A stretch of DNA of 64,000 bases from an uncultured Cocleimonas sp. (lineage in GTDB: Bacteria > Pseudomonadota > Gammaproteobacteria > Thiotrichales > Thiotrichaceae): the NCBI RefSeq assembly GCF_947495625.1, contig NZ_CANLZW010000012.1:1-64000 (forward strand), written 5' to 3'. The notes below the pieces were generated by a model. The model saw only the letters and a list, made by a program, of their open reading frames with translations, did no database searches and was not told the origin of the DNA. The position numbers and the translations under genes were made by a program. This document shows, piece by piece, positions 18,218 to 28,512 of the stretch (position 1 is its first letter; every line of letters starts with the position of its first letter).

Positions 18218-19210
18218 AGTCTGAGAAAAATTATCAATCCACTTGGTGACTCTGTTCAGAGTTTCCTGAAGTTTGTCACTTTTAACAGGCTTAGTCAGAT
18301 AAGTCGTTGCCCCTGCGATTACACCTTGTACTTCATCCAACGGTGATGTTTTACCACTGAGCATAATTATCGGCGTCTTTTTGTATTCAGCGATTGCTCG
18401 CATTTGTTTACAGGTTTCATAACCATCTATGCCAGGCATAATAATGTCGAGGAATATTAGATCGAATTGTCCTTCTTTTATTTTTTCTAATGCATCCTCT
18501 CCTGATTCAGCAAAGTCTGATGAGATACCTGCATCGCGTAATTCTAATTCCAGTTGTTTTCTTATCGATGCGCTGTCATCAATGACTAGTGCATGATGAC
18601 CTTGTTTCTCTATTTGTTCTGAAATGTCATTTTCGGATTTGTCACTAGAGATTGTTTCTACTTCTTTTGTTATTCCATCATTTGCATTTGTATGACTAGA
18701 GGAATCTAGAATAGTCATGCTGTTATCGACGATGGTATCTACATTATTTTGCCTTGTTGTTTCATCGGCTAAAGTTTCAACAGACAAAGTTAAGCGTTTT
18801 TGTTTTACAGATTCAATCGCTTCACTAAGTGTATTCATTACTTTAGTGATGAGTAGAGGACGTTGTATTTGAGCTTCTAGGATTTCAGAAGTTGGACCAT
18901 CACAGACCATGAAAAAGGTTCTTTTGATTTGCGTGTTGGATTCAACAGACGAATAAATGGATGAATGAATAGACGAATAATCATTCTGATTAATAACAAT
19001 CAGTTCAGCTTCTTCAATGCTTGTTGTTTTATGAGCTTTCAATCCATGCGTGATATTAAAGGCAACAACACGATCGAAGATTGCTAGTTCTCTAGTTCCT
19101 AAACCAACATAGTGAATACCAATACTTTTCTCGTTATTAGCTTCCTTTACTTCGTTGGCTTCATCGTCTTTAGTTGTCTGGTTTATATCATTAGTCATAT
19201 TGTTATCCAT
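18197..19210 (-). CDS. Receiver-domain protein with divergent N-terminal half
   Basis: 337 aa. The C-terminal ~125 residues are a clear receiver (ALVIDDSASIRKQLELELRD, LIFLDIIMPG, YLTKPVKSDKLQ). The N-terminal half has a degenerate alpha/beta fold (GIHYVGLGTRELAIF...) that may be a non-phosphorylatable receiver-like domain, then a Ser/Asp/Glu-rich linker. The gene lies 101 bp after chpA, separated by an interspersed G6 element, and likely completes the pilus chemosensory set as a response regulator. No effector domain. Confidence 0.82.
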   Translation of the reverse strand: MDNNMTNDINQTTKDDEANEVKEANNEKSIGIHYVGLGTRELAIFDRVVAFNITHGLKAHKTTSIEEAELIVINQNDYSSIHSSIYSSVESNTQIKRTFFMVCDGPTSEILEAQIQRPLLITKVMNTLSEAIESVKQKRLTLSVETLADETTRQNNVDTIVDNSMTILDSSSHTNANDGITKEVETISSDKSENDISEQIEKQGHHALVIDDSASIRKQLELELRDAGISSDFAESGEDALEKIKEGQFDLIFLDIIMPGIDGYETCKQMRAIAEYKKTPIIMLSGKTSPLDEVQGVIAGATTYLTKPVKSDKLQETLNRVTKWIDNFSQTKKTEIA

Positions 19211-19266
19211 TTTATTATTCTAATTCAGTAATAAACTATTCAATTCAACTTCTGGCAATACTTACT

Positions 19267-19294
19267 AAAAAGTGCCTAAAAGTAGGGGGGTGTG
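19267..19294 (+). repeat. Interspersed G6 element between chpA and the receiver gene
   Basis: A-tract, GTGCCTAAAAGTAGGGGGGT, then GTG. CCTA and TAGG can pair around an AAAG loop. It directly follows the chpA stop; the C-rich strand is in the transcript. Confidence 0.9.
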
Positions 19295-19311
19295 TTTATT
19301 TATTCTTCTAA

Positions 19312-22300
19312 TCAGTTAGTGGCATTTTGTTTTAGCCAGGTATCAATAGATTCGAGCAAGGTATCCGTAACGACTGGTTTAGTGAGGTAATCATCAACAC
19401 CGGCTTTCTCCGCCAGATTTCTGTGTTTAGCGGTCGTTCGTGAGGTAATCATCACGACTGGCGTTTCCTTTTTATCGTTCCAGGCTCGGATTGCCTGGGT
19501 GAATTCCAGACCATTCATCCGCGGCATTTCTAAATCAGTAAATACCATATCGATGTTGTTATCATTCATCACTTGAAGTGCATCGAGACCATCTACCGCT
19601 GTGAGTACTTCGTAATCGGTTTGTTCTATTATCAAACTCAATGCTTTACGATTGCTTAAAGAATCATCGACGACGAGAATTTTCTTAATGACTTGAACTT
19701 TGCTCTCAGATTCTTTCGATTTAACCTTTTTGGTCTTTTTCAAATGAGCACTTTCATTTGCATGCTTAAGCACATTGACCAGATTAATTACCGGCGCTAC
19801 GCCACCATCGTTTAGGTGACAGGCGCCGGTGATACCTTTACCCGAGTTAATCCAGGGTTCTAAGCTTTTAACGACCACTTCTCGAGAATAGATAATTTCT
19901 TCTATCTGAACTGCCTGCAACCGGCCTCCATCTTTAATCAAAAGCAGGGTGTGTGATTTACTATAATCAATTTCTTCAGTAGGCCAATTTAGCAGCTCTG
20001 ACAAAGAATGAATGAGGAGTTGTTCATCGTTATGGTTTACGTAATATCTTCCCTGCTTTTCAATAACAAGATCTGGTGCTAAATACAGAATCTGATCGAT
20101 ATTTTCAGAGGCTATTGCGACTGGATTATTTGATGCATTTACCAGTAAGGTCGTATTAGTAATCAGTGTTAGCGGAATTCTGACATTAAAGCGGGTGCCT
20201 TGATTTTTTTCACTGTTGATCTGTAATTCGCCTTTCAGCCTTTCTACAGATGAATTGACAACATCCATGCCCACGCCACGACCTGATACTTCGCTCACGT
20301 TTTCCTGGGTACTAAAACCTGGGCGCAAGATCAGTTTTAGCGTTTCACTCGGAGAAAATTCCTGATCAGGGGTGATGATTGCTTTGTCGATAGCGCGTTG
20401 ATAAATGAATTCAGGATCAATGCCTGCGCCGTCGTCTTTTAGCTGCATCAATATATGATTACCTTCGCGACTGAAATCTAATTGTAAAACACCCGTTTCA
20501 TTTTTGTTGTTTGCGACTCGTTGTTCGGGCGTTTCGATGCCATGGTCTATGGCATTTCGTAATAAATGTAATAGAGGGTCTACAAGGCCGTTAAGAATAT
20601 CTGTATCAATATTGATTTCGTTGCCCGTCACAAGCAGTTCTGCTTTCTTACCCGTCTTGCGACAGGTTTGTCTAACGATTCTTTCTAATCTAGGAATCAA
20701 GGTATTGATTGAAACCATGCGAGAACTGAGGATTACATTACTCAATTCTTTGTTTAATTTATCCAGAGATCGAAGGTCTTCCTGTATATCACTTAACTGT
20801 CTGGATAGATTTTTTTCTATGGTTTCACTATCAAGAATACTTTCTGTGAGCAGTCCTGCAACACTATGTAATTCATTATAGGTGTCCATTTCCAGTGTAT
20901 CAAAATCACTTTCCTTAAGACTGGATAGCATCTTTTGTTGATCTTTGTCCTGCTTGTAAATCGTGTCGCTCAACTCATCAAGTATTTTATGAACGCGGGT
21001 ATCTTGTGCCTGGATAGCCTTATTTGTTATCCCGGTTTGTTTAAGTTGGTCAGAAACTTTTGTTGAAGTTGTTACCAGCTCACCCGCTAGATTTAATAAT
21101 TTATCAATGATATCTACAGGAACGCGTATATGCGTCTCAGAAACAGACAGATTTGTATCAACCACATTTGTTGAGGCGGTTATTGTCGTGACTGATGGAG
21201 TATTTAACGGAGAGATAGAGGGAGAAAGAGATAGGGAAAGAGATGAAGAAGGAGTCTCTGCTGTTTCTTCATTGTTAGAATCAGAAGAGCTTTCAATAAA
21301 GTCAGGAAGTTCTGGTTTGGTTAATTCCCATTCGTTATTAGTAAATTCATCATTAATTAAGTTGTTATCATCGTTATTTTCTAATTGTTCTGCAAATAGA
21401 CTTAATTTCTCAAGTATTGGTGATAATTCATCTGGTGCTTTTTGTTTATTCTGAATTGTTTCAAACAAGCCTTCCAGGCAATCAGAAGTTTCGGCTAAAA
21501 AGTTGGCCGTATCTTCAGGTAGTTCATTATTTACGGAATAATCCAGAATGTCTTCGAGCTTATGGGTTAAATCAACCAGTGAAGTCAATCCAACGACACC
21601 ACTAGCACCTTTGATGGTGTGGGCGATACGTGATGCTTTTTTATAGTCTTCTTTGTTTGCGCTTTTATTCGAAATTTTATGAAGTAATTCAGCTAATTCA
21701 GAGACTTGATCCGGGGTTTCCTGAAAGTAGGTAGATAGTAATTCGGGGTGTATATCACTATCCCAGCTGATTACTTCTTCGTTAGTGGTGCTTGGCTCTT
21801 GTATTTCCTGTGTATCAATTTTCTCCTGTTCTGTTGTGTTTAAATTATTTACCGTTTCTCTTTTACTGACATTTTCTACTTCATATACGTCTTCTGCTTT
21901 GGGGAGCTGGTTTGCCGTAATTTTGTTATTTTCTTCAGTGTTTTCTTCTATATTTTCATCTATCGAGTCTTGCTCTATGTTCTGGTTTATATCGCTCTCA
22001 TCTATGAATGTTTCTTCATTTCGTAATGCTAATAGGACGTTTTGTAATTCGTTTATATCAAACGCTTCTGTCCATTCTTCTCGTATAATTTCGGAGGTTA
22101 GCGATGCAAGATTGGCCGGATCATCTGGTTCATTTAGACAAATTCCGAGATGCTCTAACCACGCCCAACATTCACCTGAGGTGATAAATTGTTCTGCGGT
22201 TTCGGTTTGATAGTCTGTAAATTTAGCCAGATTCGCTTGGCACCACTGGCTTAATTTTGATAGTTCAGGGTATCCAGAAATTTCAGCTAAGATATCAAAG

Positions 22301-24597
22301 CGGTCTAATTCAGAGGTGTAGCTTTCTATATTTTGGAAAACATCTTCTGAGCCTAGGGTTATACTCGTCAAGTTCATCACTATGTCATCAATTTCAACTG
22401 AAATTTCATTGATGCAATTTTCGTTTTCACTATCTTCCAGACTATTATCGTTTACTATTTTTTCTAAAGAATTAGGGATTTCATCCGGGAGTTTTATATC
22501 TTCTAACGTTTCATGACTTGATGTAAATATTTCATAGTTATTGGTTTCATCTTGAGAAACAGAGTTTTCTTCAGCGAATGCATTTTCATTTTTCAGAATC
22601 GCTTCTTCTAGTTCCTGTTCTGAATCTTCTGCCAAGCCGCCGAAGATTTCGTGTTCAAGGGAATCATTTAATGAATTTTGAGATTGTATAAAGTCCGGTA
22701 AGGCTGAAGGTGATATTGCTTCAAGTTCTTCGTTATCACTCTCCTGATTATTTTTATTATTGTCATCTCGATAATCTTCTAGATGATCAACATAATGTGT
22801 TAATTTATTGTAGATACTCAAAAATTCTTTGGGCTCTTTTTGCTTGCTTTGAACAGCCTCAAACAGTTTTTCTAAACATTCTCCAGATTCCGGTAATAAC
22901 GCTAACAGTTCTTCCGGTAATTGATTCTCTACCGAAAAATCCAGAAGTGTTTCCAGTTTATGTGCGTACTCAGAAAGGATCGTGATACCTACGACAGCAC
23001 TTCCACCTTTGATGGTATGCGCCATTCTAGCCGCTGTATATTTTTCTTCGTCGCTAGTGGTATTATAAAAAATGGCTGAAAGTAGGGGGGTGAGTTTAGT
23101 TATTTGCTCTGGCGTTTCTGCCAGATAAACGGATAACAGCTCAGGATGGATATCATCATGCCAGCATGTTTCCAACCCTGACGTTTCGTAGCTGCGGTCA
23201 TGACTTATTTCATTGGAATCAACTGTAACTATATCAAGGTCATCATTGCTTTCTAATTCAGGCATGTCGAAAAAGGGAGTATCTAGATTATTATTGCCTT
23301 GTTGTAGCGGCAATGTCTCAAGCTCATTCATTTCGGAGCTATTGTCTCGCTCGAAATGCGGCAAATTATCATCAGTGTCCTGCTTTATTTCTAACAGAAG
23401 TGTTTCTAAGGCTTCGTCTTCAAAATGTTCTAGCCATTCTTCTCGTTTCAATTCATTCGTTAGTGTTGCTAAATGAGCCACTTCTTCTGGATTCGACATG
23501 CAGAGGTTAAGCAATTCTATCCAGGACCAACATTCGCCAGATTTTACAAAATGTTCGATAGCCCCATTTTGATTTTCTTTGAATAATCTTAAGTTACGTT
23601 GGCACCAGTTTGATGCATTTACAATACTTTGGTAATTTGAAATATCTGCAAGCTGTGAGAGGCGTGATAACTCTTTTATGTAGGCGTCAATATCATCCAA
23701 CGGCTTGGTTGACATGGAGCTAGATGCAGAGAGCGTCATGACAATATCATCGACTTCCAGTGCAAAATCTGACTGTGTATTATCTGCCCGTGCATTATCA
23801 AATAATTCGGTGCTATCTACTTCCTGTTCTTCCTTTGAAAACCCGGTACTTTCATCATGATCTTGTAAATCTGTAAGACCTGTTTTATCTATTTCAATTA
23901 AAGATACTTTAAAGTCAGGGTGTTCTTTTAGTTCCTTGAGAATAGCATCGGTGCAGTAGTTATAGTTTTTGTTGAGAATGGATAGATCTACTTCTTCAAA
24001 GACATGTTTTTGCTGAAATTCTTCTTCTGGATTATTAGATGATTTTACTTCGTTATAGTCTTGTTCATGTTGAGGAGTAGAGGCTTGTTCTTCGGTTAAT
24101 GAATTTGCTGATACTGTTGTCTCATCTTCTTTATTTCTATTTAGATTATCGTCTTGAGCTGCTTTGTTTCCCTCAATCCATATGGCTATACCTTTAAGCA
24201 GGGGAGCTGATGGTTTTATGGGCCATTGAGGAGAGGTCAAACTTTGGTGTAGTTGTGGGAGTAATACAGGATCATAATTGCGTAATACTGAAGCTAAGAT
24301 ATCGATCCAGCTGGTAAAACTATCTTCTGCAATTAATGTGGTGATTTGAGCTTGAGTCTCATCATTTAGCTCAAGATTTAGTCCCATCCAGTGAGATATT
24401 GCTCTTAGGGCGTTTGCATTCTGTTCCAGGGAAATATTATCAATACGTGCTAAGCCTTTGTCTATCGTTTGCAATGCCTGTATCAAATTGTTTTTTTCCA
24501 GCATGGAAAAAACAAGTGCAATATCTTCGAGCTCATCAGCAATTAAACTATTTGATTCGGCAATCTCTGTATTGTTAGTGATATCGGTCATTTTCAT
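19312..24597 (-). CDS. chpA: ChpA-like giant hybrid chemotaxis histidine kinase
   Basis: 1761 aa. The N-terminal ~1080 residues hold three copies of an uncharacterised helical module (about 25-145, 285-420 and 745-890; shared SGECW.W and REEW signatures) and two Hpt domains with phosphorylatable H527 and H993 (AHTIKGG/AHTIKGA). After a Ser/Thr-rich linker come the dimerisation/HATPase region (N box RNAIDHGIETPEQR near 1346, GRGVGMDVV), a CheW-like domain (~1470-1600) and a receiver (~1637-1757, acceptor in FTDLEMP). ChpA of Pseudomonas has more Hpt-type domains, so this is a reduced version. It would signal from the PilJ-like receptor to receiver proteins, controlling type IV pili. A G6 element copy is translated just before Hpt1. 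Confidence 0.9.
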   Translation of the reverse strand: MKMTDITNNTEIAESNSLIADELEDIALVFSMLEKNNLIQALQTIDKGLARIDNISLEQNANALRAISHWMGLNLELNDETQAQITTLIAEDSFTSWIDILASVLRNYDPVLLPQLHQSLTSPQWPIKPSAPLLKGIAIWIEGNKAAQDDNLNRNKEDETTVSANSLTEEQASTPQHEQDYNEVKSSNNPEEEFQQKHVFEEVDLSILNKNYNYCTDAILKELKEHPDFKVSLIEIDKTGLTDLQDHDESTGFSKEEQEVDSTELFDNARADNTQSDFALEVDDIVMTLSASSSMSTKPLDDIDAYIKELSRLSQLADISNYQSIVNASNWCQRNLRLFKENQNGAIEHFVKSGECWSWIELLNLCMSNPEEVAHLATLTNELKREEWLEHFEDEALETLLLEIKQDTDDNLPHFERDNSSEMNELETLPLQQGNNNLDTPFFDMPELESNDDLDIVTVDSNEISHDRSYETSGLETCWHDDIHPELLSVYLAETPEQITKLTPLLSAIFYNTTSDEEKYTAARMAHTIKGGSAVVGITILSEYAHKLETLLDFSVENQLPEELLALLPESGECLEKLFEAVQSKQKEPKEFLSIYNKLTHYVDHLEDYRDDNNKNNQESDNEELEAISPSALPDFIQSQNSLNDSLEHEIFGGLAEDSEQELEEAILKNENAFAEENSVSQDETNNYEIFTSSHETLEDIKLPDEIPNSLEKIVNDNSLEDSENENCINEISVEIDDIVMNLTSITLGSEDVFQNIESYTSELDRFDILAEISGYPELSKLSQWCQANLAKFTDYQTETAEQFITSGECWAWLEHLGICLNEPDDPANLASLTSEIIREEWTEAFDINELQNVLLALRNEETFIDESDINQNIEQDSIDENIEENTEENNKITANQLPKAEDVYEVENVSKRETVNNLNTTEQEKIDTQEIQEPSTTNEEVISWDSDIHPELLSTYFQETPDQVSELAELLHKISNKSANKEDYKKASRIAHTIKGASGVVGLTSLVDLTHKLEDILDYSVNNELPEDTANFLAETSDCLEGLFETIQNKQKAPDELSPILEKLSLFAEQLENNDDNNLINDEFTNNEWELTKPELPDFIESSSDSNNEETAETPSSSLSLSLSPSISPLNTPSVTTITASTNVVDTNLSVSETHIRVPVDIIDKLLNLAGELVTTSTKVSDQLKQTGITNKAIQAQDTRVHKILDELSDTIYKQDKDQQKMLSSLKESDFDTLEMDTYNELHSVAGLLTESILDSETIEKNLSRQLSDIQEDLRSLDKLNKELSNVILSSRMVSINTLIPRLERIVRQTCRKTGKKAELLVTGNEINIDTDILNGLVDPLLHLLRNAIDHGIETPEQRVANNKNETGVLQLDFSREGNHILMQLKDDGAGIDPEFIYQRAIDKAIITPDQEFSPSETLKLILRPGFSTQENVSEVSGRGVGMDVVNSSVERLKGELQINSEKNQGTRFNVRIPLTLITNTTLLVNASNNPVAIASENIDQILYLAPDLVIEKQGRYYVNHNDEQLLIHSLSELLNWPTEEIDYSKSHTLLLIKDGGRLQAVQIEEIIYSREVVVKSLEPWINSGKGITGACHLNDGGVAPVINLVNVLKHANESAHLKKTKKVKSKESESKVQVIKKILVVDDSLSNRKALSLIIEQTDYEVLTAVDGLDALQVMNDNNIDMVFTDLEMPRMNGLEFTQAIRAWNDKKETPVVMITSRTTAKHRNLAEKAGVDDYLTKPVVTDTLLESIDTWLKQNATN
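23067..23094 (+). repeat. Interspersed G6 element inside chpA
   Basis: A-run, ATGGCTGAAAGTAGGGGGGT, then GAG, on the strand opposite chpA. It encodes about residues 501-510 (TPLLSAIFYN) at the start of the first Hpt domain. The second Hpt domain has ELLHKISNK there, so the element fits the helix without breaking the frame. Confidence 0.75.
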
Positions 24598-24615
24598 TCG
24601 CCCCTTAACTTAACC

Positions 24616-26463
24616 TTATACCTTGGTGTTATGGATAGTTTTTGCTGCATCGTCATCATCAATCTTGAAGACATTTACCGACTTCACTAGCTGTTGGGCA
24701 TACTCTGCCATATTACGACTTAAGCCGGTTAATGACAGTAGTTCTTGTCCTGTTGATTGTGTTGATTTCAGAATACCTTCTGCTTTATGTTTTAGGCCTT
24801 CACTGATGCTTACCTGGTCTTTAGATGCGATTGCAATCTGGTCAACCGAATGAACTAATTCCGAGGTTGTTTCAAGTACTCTCTTCATTTGTTCTGCGGC
24901 ATCTTCGGCTTTTGTTGATCCGTCGATAACTTGCTCGATGGTTTGGTCCATAGTTGCAATAGTGGTATTGGTTTCTTGCTGAATGTTTCTAACCAATGTA
25001 GAAATCTGGTTGGTTGATTCACGAGAACTTTCTGCGAGTCGCTGAATTTCCTCTGCTATAACCGAGAATCCACGGCCAGCATCACCCGCGGCAACGGCCT
25101 GCATACTGGCATTCAGTGCCAATACAGTCGTTCTTTCTGCGATGGTGTTGATGATGTCAATAACATGCGAGATTTCTTGAGATCTTTCACCCAATTGTTT
25201 GATGCGTTTACCCGTTTCCTGAACCGTTTCACGAATAACCGACATACCGTTTAGGGTATCTGATACCGATTCATGTGCTTTTTTGGTTGAGGCAGATGTA
25301 TTGTCAGCCATGATATTGGTAGCAGCGGCAGATTCTGCAATTGAATCTAGGCGAAGTAACATCTTATTCATTTGGTTTGTGGTTTCGATCGCACGTTCCT
25401 GCTCTTTCATTGCCAGTTTATTTACCGACATTAAGTGAGTATTTACTTTTTGTGAGGTTTCATTAACCTCGGTAGCAACGTTGCGCACTTCAAATAGTGT
25501 TGCAGATGTTTCTTCTGCCAGTAAGTTGATCGCATCTGCAACCGGACCAGTTGCATCTTCTGTGACGTTTGCGCGGATAGTTAGGTTACGTTCACTCAAT
25601 TCGGCAACGGCTTGGAGAAGACTGAATACAGATTGGTTTAATTCCTTATGCTCTGAGTCAATGGTGTTGAGCGTAATGGCACGATCATCTAGCAGCGAGT
25701 TAAACGCAGTACCCAGACTAAAATACTCATCCTTACCTTGAGTGGTAACGCGTGCTTCATATTCACCAGAAGCTAGACGATGTACAACATCGGTGAGGTT
25801 TTTAGTCGGGATAGTGATTGATTGCATGATTAAATTACCGAAGATGATCATAATCAATACTCCAGTGAAAAGTGCAATCAGTACGTTATTACGTGTTTGT
25901 GCTGCTCGTTCTAATGCCGCATTGCTGATGGATGATGTTGCGGCAAATTTCTCATCAATAATGGTGTTGATCTTATCTTCTACCGATTTAGCAAGAGGGA
26001 ACATCTTGGTTTCAGCATAATTGTTTAATGCTGTTTGTTCGATTTCTCCATAACCTTCGCTGAAGAATTTCTTAATTGATACATAGGCGCCAATTAACTC
26101 ATCTTGTGCTTCAAATAATGCTTTAACCTCAGGGGTTCTTTTTTCCTCATCCGATAACGCACCATTGAAAGATGCAAAGCTTGACTGAATGACCTGAATA
26201 CCTTTTCTGGTTTTTGATTCACCTTCTGACCATGGAATAAAGCCCATGTTGATATTCGATAAAAGTTGGCTGTAATGTTGGTTGACGGTGTAGTTGACGT
26301 CGGATGAGGCTAAAACTGTTTTAAGGTTTTCGTCACCAGTTTTTAAAGCGCGATGATCCTGATCGATGCCATTTAAGGAGATAACCCCAATCACGAAGAA
26401 TATGATTACTGGCAACATGATGAATACTAACATTCTCATGCCGATGGATAGTCTATTTAACAT
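24616..26463 (-). CDS. pilJ: PilJ-like methyl-accepting chemotaxis protein
   Basis: 615 aa. Membrane segments at about 10-30 (MLVFIMLPVIIFFVIGVISL) and 192-212 flank a helical periplasmic sensor domain. A HAMP domain follows (~213-265), then a long signalling coiled coil with the hairpin tip ERTTVLALNASMQAVAAGDAGRGF, close to the canonical MCP tip. The operon context (CheW-like gene upstream, chpA downstream by 18 bp) supports a PilJ role as receptor of the pilus chemosensory system. Confidence 0.88.
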   Translation of the reverse strand: MLNRLSIGMRMLVFIMLPVIIFFVIGVISLNGIDQDHRALKTGDENLKTVLASSDVNYTVNQHYSQLLSNINMGFIPWSEGESKTRKGIQVIQSSFASFNGALSDEEKRTPEVKALFEAQDELIGAYVSIKKFFSEGYGEIEQTALNNYAETKMFPLAKSVEDKINTIIDEKFAATSSISNAALERAAQTRNNVLIALFTGVLIMIIFGNLIMQSITIPTKNLTDVVHRLASGEYEARVTTQGKDEYFSLGTAFNSLLDDRAITLNTIDSEHKELNQSVFSLLQAVAELSERNLTIRANVTEDATGPVADAINLLAEETSATLFEVRNVATEVNETSQKVNTHLMSVNKLAMKEQERAIETTNQMNKMLLRLDSIAESAAATNIMADNTSASTKKAHESVSDTLNGMSVIRETVQETGKRIKQLGERSQEISHVIDIINTIAERTTVLALNASMQAVAAGDAGRGFSVIAEEIQRLAESSRESTNQISTLVRNIQQETNTTIATMDQTIEQVIDGSTKAEDAAEQMKRVLETTSELVHSVDQIAIASKDQVSISEGLKHKAEGILKSTQSTGQELLSLTGLSRNMAEYAQQLVKSVNVFKIDDDDAAKTIHNTKV

Positions 26464-26564
26464 GGTTTTTCCTTAATTTTTTGTTGTTATCAGGCGCGCA
26501 CTTCACGCATTTATTATTTTATTGTTGTGTTTATCTATCTAAAGTTGTCTAAATTTATTTGAAT

Positions 26565-27215
26565 CTAGCCTAGCGCTTTAATCTGGTTTAATAATCTTTG
26601 GTGATCTATTTCTATAATCGATGAAGTATCACTTTGCATTGTTTGTATCGTATTGAGCATCCAGTCTGGTTTGTTTTTATCGATGCTACTTTTTTTGATG
26701 TTAGTGCTCATGTCCAGTTGCCTAGGTAATCTATCTATTTTTATCACAATGGGTGAATGAGCATTGTGTTCAAGCTTTAATAGATAGCTTTCTTGCAGGT
26801 TATTTTCTTCATGACTTTTTTCTTCCTGAATTTTTGTGCAGTTATCAGTTTCTGTTGTGGCAGAGTTTGTCTGTGACTTGATAAACTCATTGATATTGAT
26901 GACGGGCATAATTACCCCTCTAATACTGACAATTCCCAAAAACCATTCTGGAGTAAATGGAACGTGGTTTATTGGCATATTTTTTAATGTTTCAGCCTTT
27001 AAATCTTTTTCAATAAGAAAATTATTTGACCCGCTTGAATAATAAAATTGCTTATCATCGATATCGCTATCAATTCTTCCGTTTTCGTTTGTATTAGTGC
27101 TCAGATTAATCGCTTTTTGAAGTGTTGCTGAAAATGATTCTTCGCTATCTTTGGCGAATATTTCTGCATTATTTACTTTCTTGAACGTCGTTGCTTCTTG
27201 CTCCAAAGTTATCAT
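26565..27215 (-). CDS. pilI: PilI-like CheW-domain coupling protein
   Basis: 216 aa. The CheW core shows in FTPEWFLGIVSIRGVIMPVININEFI and the later strand IVIKIDRLPRQL. The N-terminal 70 residues and the mid insertion (TNSATTETDNCTKIQEEKSHEEN) are longer than in standard CheW. The protein would couple the PilJ-like receptor to the ChpA-like kinase. It lies between the receiver gene and pilJ on the same strand. Confidence 0.8.
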   Translation of the reverse strand: MITLEQEATTFKKVNNAEIFAKDSEESFSATLQKAINLSTNTNENGRIDSDIDDKQFYYSSGSNNFLIEKDLKAETLKNMPINHVPFTPEWFLGIVSIRGVIMPVININEFIKSQTNSATTETDNCTKIQEEKSHEENNLQESYLLKLEHNAHSPIVIKIDRLPRQLDMSTNIKKSSIDKNKPDWMLNTIQTMQSDTSSIIEIDHQRLLNQIKALG

Positions 27216-27283
27216 CTGAAAATTCCTGAGTTAAATGGTTGGCTTATTTTTTAAGTGACTGAATGGTGTTTTTTATGAATTTT

Positions 27284-27649
27284 TTATATAGATTCAAGCT
27301 TTTCCAGTACTTCGGAGTTTTCGTAAGGTTTAACGATGTAATCAGCTGCGCCTAATTGTCGTGCCCATTGTTTGTCGACAGGGTTCGATTTACTCGAGAC
27401 CATAATAATGGGTGTATTGTTTGTTTCTGGATTCTTCTTAATAGTGCGACAGGCTTTATAGCCATCACCATCTTCCATAACAATGTCGAGCATGATGACA
27501 TCGGGGGATAACGATTGACTTAATGAGATTGCCTGATTTCCTGAATTAGCGGTAATGGTTTTATAACCCGCAGATTCTAAAATTGATTTTAAATGTAACA
27601 GTTGAGTATCAGAATCATCAGCGATTAGTACAGTGCGAATTCCTGCCAT
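27284..27649 (-). CDS. pilH: PilG/PilH-like single-domain response regulator
   Basis: 121 aa, receiver only: D11-D12, acceptor D55 (IMLDIVMEDGDGY) and the KPY lysine switch. First gene of the pil chemosensory operon. The Pseudomonas system has two such genes (pilG, pilH); only one is here at this position and the second receiver lies after chpA. PilH rather than PilG is a guess from sequence feel (VMEDGDGYKACR). Confidence 0.75.
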   Translation of the reverse strand: MAGIRTVLIADDSDTQLLHLKSILESAGYKTITANSGNQAISLSQSLSPDVIMLDIVMEDGDGYKACRTIKKNPETNNTPIIMVSSKSNPVDKQWARQLGAADYIVKPYENSEVLEKLESI

Positions 27650-28038
27650 TTGTTGCCCCTATTTATTGTTTATTTTTTAGAGAAAAGTTATGAGGTGGCT
27701 TTTGTGCTGCGCCATTCACGTTTTTATTTATACACTTTAGGTTCAAGTTTGGTAGTTTTGGCTGATGGGCGGTTGGAATACAGTGTTTACGATAAGGTGG
27801 GTTTTTGGGCTTAATAATAAGTATTTATTTTTAGGCTGTTTATTCGTATTTTTTGAGGATTTACGGATATTTATAATCGTATTTAGTTGTTAGGATATTG
27901 AAGGTTTTATGCTGTTTTATACTGATTTTAAAAATTATTTTTAGTGAATTTCTATATAACAAATTGATGCTGTCAAAGTTGATATTCTAGTTTAACAGTT
28001 GAGGGTTATTGCAGTTCTAAAGAACAACTAACAGAGAT
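27650..28038. other. Intergenic region upstream of the pil chemosensory operon
   Basis: About 390 bp, AT-rich, without a convincing reading frame or hairpin. It should contain the leftward promoter of the pil operon; I see no confident -35/-10 pair. Confidence 0.4.
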
Positions 28039-28066
28039 AAAAAAACCGCTAAAAGTAGGGGGTGAC
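28039..28066 (+). repeat. Interspersed G-rich element (5 G)
   Basis: An A7 run, CCGCTAAAAGTAGGGGGTGA, then C. It sits 66 bp after the stop of the leftward glyoxalase-fold gene, with the C-rich strand in that transcript. On that strand CTA-CTTT-TAG pairs and a U-run follows. Confidence 0.88.
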
Positions 28067-28131
28067 TTTAATTTTAAACTGTCTATATCGAAAGCTTTAT
28101 TGGTGACATTAAGAGTTTCTCTGCATGCATA

Positions 28132-28512
28132 TTATTCATCCGCTGCAAAATCTACGTGAATATGGTTACCGTCTGGATCCCATATATTGATTTGTACCAG
28201 TTTGAATGCCGATAAATCCACGCGGCGATACTCTATATCCATTGCCTTGAGTTTGTCTTCAAACTCATGAAGGCCAGAAGCTGAAAAAGCAAAATGCTCA
28301 AGTTTTAAATGTGCTTCAGAACCAATGCCCTCAGGCCCATCAATGCCAATTAAATGTACCATGACGATATCATTCGCGTACATCCATGCTCCTGGAAAAG
28401 GAAAGTTAGGTCGATCTCCAACCCGCATGCCCAATACCTCTATATACCAATTGATCATATTCTCAAGCTGAATCGTTCTCAGGTTTACATGATCGAGCTT
28501 TTCAATTTGCAT
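28132..28512 (-). CDS. VOC (glyoxalase/bleomycin-resistance fold) family protein
   Basis: 126 aa, one VOC unit pair. Probable metal ligands: H9 (KLDHVNL), the His/Glu region HLKLEHFAF, and the C-terminal HIHVDF. The INIWDPDGNHIHVDF end is typical of glyoxalase-like dioxygenases and lyases. The substrate cannot be told. The gene is 255 bp downstream of the cas6-like gene on the same strand, with an interspersed element between, so it may be a separate unit. Confidence 0.85.
   Translation of the reverse strand: MQIEKLDHVNLRTIQLENMINWYIEVLGMRVGDRPNFPFPGAWMYANDIVMVHLIGIDGPEGIGSEAHLKLEHFAFSASGLHEFEDKLKAMDIEYRRVDLSAFKLVQINIWDPDGNHIHVDFAADE

Noticed and set aside
20504-24853. Plus-strand open frames opposite chpA and pilJ
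   Set aside because: Low-complexity Ser/Leu/Arg-rich translations complementary to acidic coding sequence; no ribosome-binding sites.
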